Assembly: GCA_030267565.1 (NCBI GenBank)
Contig: BRXU01000032.1
Span: forward strand, 744,001 to 808,000
DNA: 64,000 nucleotides
Direction: 5' to 3'
Source: Pleodorina starrii
Taxonomy: Eukaryota > Chlorophyta > Chlorophyceae > Chlamydomonadales > Volvocaceae
Positions 34,501 to 44,387 of this stretch are shown here, piece by piece; position 1 is the stretch's first letter; the number at the start of each line of letters is the position of its first letter. The position numbers were made by a program, and so were the translations under genes. The notes under the pieces were generated by a model. The model worked only from the letters and a program-made list of their open reading frames with translations, had not been told where the DNA came from and did no database searches.

Positions 34501-37500
34501 CCCGCCGGTTGCGCTCCGCCGCCGCCCGCCGCTCCTCAAACACCGCCCGCCGCTGCTCGGCCGACAAGTAGTCGTCGGCGCCACTCCGGCGGCCAGCTGC
34601 AGCTCCTCCCCCGCCCCCGGCCCCGGCACCCGCTGGCCCCGGCTCGTCCGCCGCCGCCGCGGCGCCGCCTATCCCCCGAGCAGGCCCGTCGTCGACCCGC
34701 GGGGGCGACCACTGCCGCCTCGGATGACGCCCCGCTAGCACCTGGACCTGGGAATGAAAGGGGCAAGAAGAAGGAGCAGGCGACGCTCGCGAACGGACCC
34801 AGCAATAGCGCGTCAAACATGCCCGTAACATTGCCAACAGAAGGGATTGCGTCGCCCCGCTGTACACGCAACCGCGCAGCAACCCACACGGGCGCCCAGA
34901 CGGCACGACCCAGGCAACAACAGGATGACCCAGCCCAGGCAGGAAGTTGGCCGCCCGGGCCGAAGCGCAAAAGTGCGCGCAAAAGTCCCATTCTCATTCC
35001 CCCGCCCACCGCTTCGCACACTCGTCCCGCCCCACCGAAACCCAACCCCAGCGCGCGTGTGTGCGGCGTGTGCGGGCGGCCGACCGCTGTCCAAACTCCC
35101 CTTCCTTCCTTACCTCCGGCTGTGCCGCCCGCCCCATCTGCGGCTCCGCCGCCGCCCGATTGCGAGCCGCCTCCGCCTGCGGAAAGCGGGGGAGCAGGGA
35201 CAAGGAGGCGTAGGAGGAGAAGGAGACTGCTGCATTACACCACCTCGCCACTCGCCACTCGTGGCAGGGAGGGAGGGTAGCAGTACCGTGCGGCCCCCAC
35301 AGCAGGCAGATTCGCATGTCAAGACAGGCCAAGTCAGATCAGGGCAGCCACAGCGCGGGCATTTGGCCGCCGCTGGCCGGGCCGGGCCGGGCATCACATT
35401 ACGTGGCTGGCGGGCAGCTACATATCATGCGGGGGAAGACCCAGGGTTGCGCCGCGCATCGCGAACAACAAGCCGGGTCGTGTCCGTTGCCCACAGTCAG
35501 TCACAGGCTGTCCCGTCCCGTGGGTCACGAAACGGTACATACGCAGGTGCTCGGAAAGCGCAGGTCTCCTTTGCGAGAAGCGCGACGCGGCGGACCGTAC
35601 CTGTCTGTCTTGGAACTCCTTGCGCTGCGCCGCTATCCGGGCGCGCATGTCGTCCCGTTCCTTCTCCTGTCGCCAAAAAGGGAGGGAGGGAGGGAGGGAG
35701 GGGGAGGGGGGAGGGTCAGGCGGAGGCAGCTTGACGTTCTGGCGGAACGAGGCGGAGGAGGGCCGGAGTGGCCATCATGCATCCCTCCGGGGAAAACGCC
35801 CGGGCGCTGCAGAGTGAGAGGCCCATACCTTCGCGGCCTTCTCAGCGTCCTTCTTACGCGCCTCCTCCTCCGCCTTCTTGCGCTTGGCCTGCAGTCAGCA
35901 ACGGGGCGACGCGATGGTGGATGCGCTGACGGGTTGCGCTGACGGGAGGACAGGACGCGAGGTCCACCCCGCCCCCCACCCCACCCCGGGAGACTCGGAA
36001 CCTGCTCATCCAGCATCCACTCCGCACCCACGTCGCCGCATCCTCCGCAGCCCTCCGCCCGCCACCGCCCCCCCCCCCGACACACCTCCATTTCCCGCTG
36101 CCTCCGCGCCTCCTCGTCCTTGAGCCGCGCCCGCGCCTCCTCTGCCGCCTTGGCCCGCCGCTCCTCCTCCGCCCTGGCCGCCTCGCGCTTCTTTCGGTCC
36201 ACCTCCAGCCGGGCCTTGTCCTGAGCAGATAGAGCAGATAGAGCAGCAGAGCAGAACAAACACACGCACACACACGGGGCCACGGACGGATGCACGGGGC
36301 CACGGACGGATGCACGGGGCCACGGACGGATGCACGGGGCCACGGACGGATGCACGGGGCCACGGACGGATGCACGGGGCCACGGACGGATGCACGGGGC
36401 CACGGACGGATGCACGGGGCCACGGACGGATGCACGGGGCCACGGACGGATGCACGGGGCCACGGACGGATGCACGGGGCCACGGACGGATGCACGGGGC
36501 CACGGACGGATGCACGGGGCCACGGACGGATGCACGGGGCCACGGACGGATGCACGGGGCCACGGACGGATGCACGGGGCCACGGACGGATGCACGGGGC
36601 CACGGACGGATGCACGGGGCCACGGACGGATGCACGGGGCCACGGACGGATGCACGGGGCCACGGACGGATGCACGGGGCCACGGACGGATGCACGGGGC
36701 CACGGACGGATGCACGGGGCCACGGACGGATGCACGGGGCCACGGACGGATGCACAACAGCGCCTCCGTGATTTACGGGCAGGGCAGGAGCGAGAAACGA
36801 TGGCAGGGCCGCACTCGGCACAGGCGTCTGGGCGAGGCCGCGGCTATCCCGGGTGTCAAGGTGCTGGGCACGAGCGGGGGGGGCATTCGAGCTGCCACGC
36901 AGGCCGGTCCGCCCCACCCCACCCCACCCCACTCGGCCCCACCCCACCCCACCCCACTCGGCCCCCTTCCCCCCCTCGCTCACCCCCTCCAGCTTCCTCC
37001 GCTGCTCCTCCAGTCTCAGCCGCTCAATCTCCCGCTGGGCCCCCAGAGCCGCCAGCTCCCGCGCCTTGGCTCGCTCCAGCTCCCGCTTCGCATTGGCCTC
37101 CGCGTCCGCGGCGCGCTTGGCCTGCACGGGGTACGGGGCGAGATAGGGGCAGGGGGAAGAGGGGGAGAATAGAGCGGTCGGAACAGGCAAGCCAGCAGGC
37201 TAACAAGCGCGAAAGGGGGAAAGAAAGTGAACCAGATCCCGCGGGAGAAGGGTCCCAAGCCGAGTAGCGGTAAAGGTTGCGTAAGCATGTAGCGATCTAG
37301 ACGCGCGGTCACGGCCCGCCAGAGCGGGGGGGGGGATCGAGTGGGGATCGGTGAATGGTGAGTGCTTTGGTTGTTGGGTGCTGGCGCGGAGTGCGACTTC
37401 GTTTGCCCGCGCGTGCAAGGCATGATGACAAGTGAAGGGCGGGGGCGGAGTGCGAAGGGGCGAAGGGCGGCAGTGCGCCGAAGGACCGGACGGAAAGCCG

Positions 37501-40500
37501 TGTTCCCAAACAGGGAGAGACGAGATTCGACAGTTGAGCCAACGCCAGGTGCACGAACCCAGGGACACGAGCCGGAAGCTGGAACGAGACGGTCAGCCGT
37601 GGACCAACGCTGCAAAAACGACGATACATGCGTGGAGCCGACAAGGCGTACAAACATAGTTCAAAACCGCTGGCACAAATACGGCATCTGAAAAAGGGCA
37701 AGGCGGGGGACCCGGAACGGTACGGATTCTAGCCGAGAAACTCCTTCAGGGCGTGCCGCTGAACAGTGTGTATAAGCAACAATCAATCAATCCTAGGCCG
37801 AAGCCATTCAGCGCTTTGAGCGGACGGGCGGACGGGCACCAACCGAGGCGGGTGACAGCGGCGGCAGTCGATCGTGTCCCGGGGGAGCGGGCGCGGGTGG
37901 CGGTGTGGAGGGAGGGCGATGGATACCCGTCGCGCGGCGCTGCTGCGGCGAGGGGCCGAGCCAAGGTCGCGGCGTCTGTGGCTGCAGCTGCGGCGGTAGG
38001 AACGGTTGCGGCTGCTGTGATGGGTCCCTCCGCTGCATGGGCAGGGGGGCCGGGGCCGGGGGGCGGGCAGGCAGGCAGGCAGAGGGGGGAAGGGATGCAG
38101 CCGCGGGTGGAGGAAGCGCGCGTCTGCCGGCCCCGCCCTGGCCACCTCCTTCCCCTACCCACCCCCCCGCGCCCCCCCTGGCCCTCCCCCCCCAGCTGTT
38201 GCACTGCGTCGCGTCACGGCCCGACACGTCGCGGCTTCCGAAGAGCCGCTTTCATCTGATCCCTGCTGCAACGCATCTCCCCTGTCCACATATATGTGCA
38301 CTGGCGCCAAAAGCCTGGCGGCATTAGCATGTATAGCAAGCCTTCCCCTCTCCCAACACATATTGGCCTGGGCACCTGCCGGAGCTTTGCCCCATGCTCT
38401 ACTCTCCCAAGGAATCCCCTCCCCTATGCTCTTCGGGTAAGGGTCACGGCGCGCACAGTACGTAACGCAACCTCCAGGGATATGCCACCGGTGCACACGT
38501 TGCCCGACAGAGCGGGCCACCGCAACATTGAGGACCTCAACTACCAGCCCTTCGAGCGCAGCGCCTAATCGAGCGTAGCCGTCACACCCAAGAGGTGGGA
38601 TCTAGCACCGTCTTGCCCGCTCACCCCACGGCGCTGAAGCCAAATGACAACGCAGGCAAACCCGGTGCACACGTTCAGGGCACAGGTGCAGCTTCATGGC
38701 ACCTGACGGAGGGATCCATGATACCCTGCCCCCCTGCCCCCCTACCCGCATCCTACCCCGCAGAAGCGCAAAGCTAAGAAATGCGGCACGGCCACAGGGT
38801 AGTATGGCATCTGCAACACGCGCCCCGCCGTGCAGGCCGCTCGCCTCCACCACACACCAACTAATCGCGCAAGACAAGACAGGTCAGGTGGCCCCCAGTC
38901 CCCGAGAGGGGATAAGAACTCGCGGGGAGGCAGGGAAGCATGGCTGAGAGCGCGCGCGGGACCCGGCGCAGACACGCGGGGGGGGGGGGTCTGGCCCCGG
39001 CCCCGGCCCGTGCACAGCAGCAGCCGCGCCGCCCGAGCCACTACGAGGTGGCGTTCGACGCGCGCTCCGCAAAGAGAGAGAGGCAGAGGGAGAGAGAGAG
39101 AGGGGGGGATACACTACTAGCACTCGTGGGCAGGCAGGCGTGTGTGTGTCGGTTGAGATATTGTAAATATCGCCATGACAGCCCGCCCGAGGGGATCTCG
39201 TTGAGCATGGTAGCGAAAGAACGCAGGGCGATAGTTACGGAAACGTCCGCAGCGAGCGCGGGTTGGCCGGGAAGCCTCAGGGCAGCATGGCCGGCACAAG
39301 TGGCCCGGTGCGCACGGTGCTGCGGCCATCACCCAGCTCCCTGCTGAGCGGGTGGGTGGGTGGCTGGGGGAAAGGGGGCGCGTTTCCACAACAACCCATA
39401 CGTGGTTCCCTCGGACCCGGGAGCCGCGACACACGACACCACCTGAGCGCAACCCAAACCACCACACACCTCCCTCCCTGCCAAAGTCTCCATCACCCCT
39501 GCTCCAGCGCGTGTAATCAAACGGAGACAGGCCCGCCCCTCTCCTGCTTCCTCCTCCTCCCTACCCCCTCCCCCACCAATCGCCGCCCCCCCCCCTTCCT
39601 ACCGCGAGCGCCATCATGGCCTCCTCCCGCTGCTTGGCCGCCTCAGCCGCCTTGGCGCGAGCCGCCGCCGCTGCGTCCTGCGCCTGCTTCAACGCCGCCG
39701 CCCCCGCGCCACCGAGCACCGGCGCCGCAACAGCCGGCCGGCCCGGCGGAGCCGCCGCGGCCGCCAGCCCTCTCCCCGCGCCGGGACCTGCGGCGGCTGC
39801 CGCGGCGGCCCCGCCTCGCGGCGGCATCAGGTTGGGGCTGGCGGCGCTCTGCCGTGCGGGTGCGGCCGCTGACCCCACCCGGGCGGCGCCCGGCGGCCCC
39901 GCGGCGGATGGCCGCGCCCCTGCCCCTGCAGCAGCCGGCGGCTGTGGAGGCGCTGCGGGCGCGGCCTTGGACGGGGCTACAGATGGGAAGGCGAGGGTGG
40001 GTGGAAGGCCGGACAGCGAGTCAGCTGCAACATGCCGCCAACACAACATCCAGGGACGTGCCGATGACGGGCCAACTGCCAAATACCCTACCCGGGCGGG
40101 CGGGGGTCAGCATCCCATTTCGGGCAGGAGAGGAGAGGAGCCGACGGGGTGTGAGTTTGCAGAAGCGTAGACAAGAGAAACGCAACGGGACGGGGCGGGG
40201 GCGGGGGTGGGGGTGCGGGTGGGGGTGGCGTGCATCCAGGGTGTGGGCCGGAGAGCGGCAGCAACCTGTTGCTGTCCGGGTCCCTGACTCCGACAGCTCC
40301 GCAGTGCGCTGACCTTTCCGTCCCTCCTTCCTCCTCACCGTTGAATCAACCCCCCCTAACCCCCCGCATCACAACGTCCGAAGTGTCCCCTGGTTATATA
40401 AAGGAGCATATCACTCTCTGACCCCCCGCACCACTCACCCGGCCCGGCTGGGCCGCCAGCAGGGCCCCCGGCGGGGGCGGCGGCTGCGGCCGCTGGCCCC

Positions 40501-43500
40501 GGCCCCACCACCAGCTGTCCCGGTCTGGGGCGGCCGTGGATGATGGTGTGGCTGAACTCGTGAGCCTGAGCGCAGGACGGGGCGGGAGGCGGGAGGCCGT
40601 ACGGGGCAGGAAAGGGCACAGGCTTGGGAATGCATGCCGTCCGTCCGCCGCCCCACATATCCCGCCCAGACACGGGCTCTCTCGCCCTCGCTCTCGCACG
40701 CATATGCACGTGCACGCACACACGCACGCACACGCGCGGATCCCGAGCGAGCATGCCGGCATGCCCGCGCGCACCTGCAGCGTTGCCGACAGGAACTTTT
40801 GTATCCTGGCCTTCATGATGGGTGTGGCGAGTATGTCGTTGATGGAGGGGCGCTTCTGCCAGTCCAGGGTCAGCATGCGGTCACACAGCTCGCGCAGCTC
40901 GCGGGAGCGGGTGGCGGGCATGGGCGTGTAGCTGCCCTTGATGATCTGTGCAGAGGGAGAGGGGGGGGAGGGCAGGCCAGGGGGGATGAGCGGGTGGAGC
41001 AGGCAATAAAGACCCGGGTATCCAGGGGGGGCTGCCCGAGGTAAACGTCAGCGGCTCCGATGCCGCATGGCGCCACGTGCTGTCTCGTCCCGTTCCCTGC
41101 CCCGTACATTTGCCGTACCTTGGAGATGAGCGCCCGCATGTTGGGCCCCTCGAATGCGTGCTTCAGAGTCGCCAGCTCGTACAGCACACAGCCCAGAGAC
41201 CAAATGTCGGACTGCGGGTTGAGGGAGGGGGCCGAGATGACGAGATGACGAGATGACGCCGAAGCGGTGGAACGGAGGCGACGTCTTAGGGTTGTATGAA
41301 GAAGCAACCGCAGCGGTGTGGCGGTGTGTCCGGTAGGAATGCTGGGTAGCAGGATGATGAACCAACACACCGCAGCGGCTTCCCCGCCCCCCTAACGCCG
41401 ATGGCGGCACAAACCGCCCAGTTGCGCCCCCGCACCATCCCCATCCCCACCCGGCACCATCCCCATCCGGCACCCTCCCTTTCGGTGTGCACCTCATTCC
41501 CGCGCCCTCTCGCTCTCCGCCTTCGGGCCACCGCCCACATGCGCGCACCTGGAGCCGCAGCCCAGCAGCCGACGCACACACACCGGTGTTGCCAGACTCC
41601 ACCCCACCGCCCCCGCCCCGCCCCCCCAGCCCCGCACGCGCCTTTTGGTTGTACTTTTTGTTCTGGCATATCTCCGGCGACAGGTAGTAGGGTGTGCCCA
41701 CTGCGGTGGTGGCCAGCTGGAAGGTCGAGTTGAGCACCTTGGACACCCCGAAGTCGCCCAGCTTGAGCAGCCCGCCCGTGGACATGAACACGTTCTGGGT
41801 CTTGATGTCTCTGGATGGGGGGAGAGGGGGGAGGGGGAGGGGGGGGGGGGAAGGGGGGGAGGGAGGCAATGGAGGAAGGTGGGAGAGAGAGAGAAAGGGA
41901 AACGGCGAACTGGGGTCAGAAAGGGGAACCTCAACACACAACACGTGAGGTGGCGGCTGGGTACATGGATTCATCGGTTGATGATGAGTCGAATGCCCCT
42001 TTTGCGCCCCCCTCCCTCGCGCACCCACCACGGATGGACTGCGTCCCCTTCCGCGACACGGCTCGTAACACCGGCCCCTGCCAGTGAGCCGGTGATTCCG
42101 GCGGGCCCCAGTGCTTGCTTGAAACAAGGCTCGCATGGCCAACCAATCAGCTGCTGCTCCTTTATGTAAGGACTTACTCCGGCCGCCGCGGCGTCCTTTA
42201 TCTCCCCTCAATTCGAACTGCTCTCTTACCCTTTCCCCTCCCCGCTCTCCCAACGTATCTCCCAACCGAGTCGCCCGAGAGGCCCCCCGACGGCCCCGAG
42301 ATGCCCCCCTCCCCCACAGGTGCCCCCCACCTGTGCAGGATCTTCCTGTCGTGCACGTGTTTGAGCCCCAGGCACATCTGCACCAGCCAGTCCAGGATGG
42401 TGTCCTCACTCAGCTGCTGACCCCGCCGCTTCTGGAGCAGACCGTACAGGTCACCTGGACCAGCAGGTGCAGAAACACGAGGAGGTGGAGGGGTGGGGGG
42501 GGTTATCCACGTATAGACCGGAGCCCATAAACGGTAAGGTATCAGAAACACCCATCCCGTCTGCAAAAGAACAGCGAGGTAAACTTGCAAAGGGGGGGAG
42601 GGGTAGTAAAGATGAAACCGCTGCGAGGGTGGGGCCCGCAGGGCAGGAGCCGGGATACAGACTGTGACTTCGGGAGCCGGGAGCCGGTGGGAGGTGGGTG
42701 GGTGGGTGTTGCGGCCATGGGCAGGTCAAGGCCACGGTGGGCCAGCCCAGGGCGCTACCGTCAACCACTCGAAGCGTAGATGGGTTCGTGGGCTTCAGTA
42801 CTGCAGTCGCCTGGTGCCCACTGACGCCTTTCCGTCCCTAAACAAGCTCCAGGCGGCTGCCCTCGTGGGACCTCCCACATCCCTTTCGGCGTCGGATGGG
42901 CGGCGCTGTCGCCTCAGCCACCGGACATCCCAACCGTCCAGCCCAAGCCGCGATGCCAACTGACCGCCTGAAGCTGAGATTGGTACTGCCACGCAGTCGC
43001 TGTCCCGCGCGGATGCTTAAGCTTTTCGCTGCGCCCAGGGCCCAGGGCCCACCCGCTGATCGCCGAGAGGGCCCCTCTTGTGTCGCAGGCTGCCAGCCGC
43101 CGCTGGGTCCGCTGGTCTGGCACCGGTGCAGCTTGCCGAGCTGTCCCTGCATCCACCCCGTCCTGCACCCTAGGAACCCTCCGCACCGGCCCTACCCCCC
43201 AGATACAACAGTCGCGCTCCCCATCGCCAACGGCCAATTTCCAGCTCTGGCCGCAACCCAAATAGCAGGATACTTCCTGTAACCATATCCATGGGAAAAC
43301 TGCTGGTGCGGCCACGGCAACGGGCTAGGCAGGTAGCCATGGATCTGGCTGGCACCCGGGCCAAACCCCCACAACCCCCTAGCCCCGCCGCGGCATGTGC
43401 TGCCTCTGGCACCGATCAAGAGCTTTGCACCCACCTTCTGAGCACCAGTCCATCACAATGCATAGCTTGTTCAGGTGCGTGAAGCATTCGAGGCAGCGGA

Positions 43501-43964
43501 CGATGTTAGGATGGTTCAGCGCCATCAGCAGCTGCAGCAGGGCCGTCGTGCAGTTTCCGGGGTAGGGAGGTACAGCATGATAAATGGTATTCCCCCGGAT
43601 GTGTGCATGCACAAAAGCGTTGGGAAAACCACGACTCTGCGGCCGCGGCCACTGGCCCGCCTTTTAGAGTGCGTGCTGCAGCAGATCTGATTGAAGCTCC
43701 CGATAATGTACAGTAAGCTTCAACCCCTTATGGATCATTCGCCGCCGAGAGCAGCTGAATATAGAGTAGCCCAAGCTCCTCCCTAGCTGCCGAGCATGTG
43801 CGCACCTTGGCCTCCTGTTCCGCCCCCTCGCGCTCCGATTTCGGCATGCGAGACACATCGATCTCCTTGATGACATAGTTCTTATTGTCCAATTTGTTTG
43901 TTACCAAAATGGCAGAACCAAAGCTGCCTTTCCCAAGCACCTTTCCACGCACGTATTTGTCCAT
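28506..43964 (-). CDS. NEK1-like NIMA-related serine/threonine kinase, 1058 aa
   Basis: Twenty-three exons join in frame: 43964-43806, 43531-43435, 42454-42331, 41810-41642, 41211-41119, 40945-40775, 40565-40439, 39976-39603, 37121-36984, 36220-36086, 35888-35829, 35666-35601, 35176-35114, 34747-34490, 34114-33948, 32578-32427, 31837-31710, 31229-31127, 30602-30394, 30115-30026, 29432-29352, 29217-29162 and 28662-28506. The N-terminal kinase domain (about 4-265) is complete: GKGSFGSA at 11-18, K33, HRDIKTQN with D128, DFG at 146-148, GTPYYLSPE at 165-173 and [13 protein letters not shown]. Then come an Ala/Pro linker, a long charged coiled coil (about 420-860) with repeats like [10 protein letters not shown], a Gly/Ser plus Asp-rich stretch, and a C-terminal block ([26 protein letters not shown] ... 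[12 protein letters not shown]) resembling the end of animal NEK1. NEK1-type kinases act in cilia and cell-cycle control. The first in-frame ATG (MDKYV) is taken as start. Confidence 0.9.
28757..28775 (+). repeat. Recurrent GATACCGCAGCGGAG motif
   Basis: GATACCGCAGCGGAGACGG follows an A-run, in an intron of the NEK1-like gene. The identical 19-mer is at 46854-46872, with variants at 45963, 50843 and 54484. Its role is unknown. Confidence 0.7.
29530..29589. repeat. Perfect 27-bp inverted repeat with 6-nt loop
   Basis: GGCAGCGGCAGCAGCGCAGG... at 29530-29556 is the exact reverse complement of 29563-29589, separated by ATTTCC. It lies in the NEK1-like intron between exons 30026 and 29432. As RNA it would fold into a long perfect hairpin; a small-RNA precursor or a palindromic template-switch product are both possible. 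Confidence 0.9.
30158..30201. repeat. (CAC)n microsatellite
   Basis: About 14 CAC triplets with one CAT, just upstream (in gene sense) of the NEK1-like exon at 30115-30026. Confidence 0.95.
32838..33884. repeat. Roughly 1 kb (CCCT)n / (AGGG)n tract in a NEK1-like intron
   Basis: Over 250 almost uninterrupted tetranucleotides; the only phase slip is one missing base near 33650, and the right end decays into CCCACCCTCC. It lies between exons 33948 and 32578. The transcribed RNA would be (AGGG)n, a strong candidate for G-quadruplex formation. It reads as long open frames on both strands only because the unit contains no stop. Confidence 0.98.
36273..36752. repeat. Perfect minisatellite, 24 copies of a 20-bp unit
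   Basis: CACGGGGCCACGGACGGATG is repeated 24 times over exactly 480 bp with no substitution, in the NEK1-like intron between exons 36984 and 36220. The absence of divergence implies recent expansion or strong homogenisation. Confidence 0.98.
38369..38432 (+). repeat. Dispersed intronic repeat, copy in NEK1-like gene
   Basis: GGGCACCTGCCGG, AGCTTTGCC, CTCCCAAGGAAT and CCCTCCCC match the segment at 47102-47171 in order, with small indels. It lies antisense in the 2.5 kb intron between exons 39603 and 37121. Confidence 0.75.
41212..41641 (-). other. Probable GC-AG intron in the kinase domain
   Basis: The exon ends ...AACCAAAAG and the next bases are GCGCGT; the following exon starts TCCGACATTTGG after CCCGCAG. 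Only this GC donor keeps phase 0 and yields [14 protein letters not shown] without gap or insertion. The nearest GT (seven bases in) breaks the frame. Confidence 0.75.
42505..42598 (-). repeat. Dispersed intronic element with TACGTGGATA tail, copy 1
   Basis: In transcript sense this reads CTTTGCAAGTTTACC ... CTGATACCTTACCGTTTA ... GGCTCCGGTCTATACGTGGATA. The same series occurs at 52324-52412 in the trigger factor gene, also in transcript sense. It is located in the NEK1-like intron between exons 43435 and 42454. Confidence 0.8.
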
Positions 43965-44387
43965 GATTGTATTCTCCCTTGTACGTTCAGTCAACAATGC
44001 ATTTCACCGCCAGTAGAGGTAGGCGGTTGCATAAAAATAGAAACTAAGGTAGCCGTCAAGAGAACTACGAATGAACAGCTTCCAACAAATCCATCTTGGC
44101 ATGCATCTGCGGATATGCCGATATCAGGTAAAACAGCCGCAGGGCTAAGAATAAGTTGTCCCTGTAATACTGCCGTACGTTTTCGGATCGAAGTTGCGCG
44201 AGGTGTGTTAACACGGTAATTGGTGTTATTGTGTTTGCATACAGCACCGTGAGGCACCTTCAGCTGGTCACCGTTGATGCGTTAGGCCTCAACCGATCAG
44301 GCGCGTCACGCTAACGAACGGATAGAGTCTTGCGTGTTCGGCCCGACTCGGCCCGCATCTTCTCGGAATACTGCCTTAAGAGCCATC
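43965..44387. promoter_or_regulatory. Divergent promoter region between NEK1-like kinase and trigger factor
   Basis: Only 423 bp separate the two start codons, which face away from each other, so both 5' UTRs and core promoters must lie here or overlap the first exons. The sequence is less GC-rich than its surroundings. I saw no convincing TATA box or named element. Confidence 0.6.

Noticed and set aside
36273..36752. CRISPR-like regular repeat
   Set aside because: The 20-bp units abut with no spacers, and the locus is an intron of a eukaryotic gene.
35633..37267. Open frames of [20 protein letters not shown] type on the plus strand and [20 protein letters not shown] type on the minus strand
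   Set aside because: They come from the 20-bp minisatellite read in several frames; only the exons 36984-37121 and 36086-36220 inside this span are coding.
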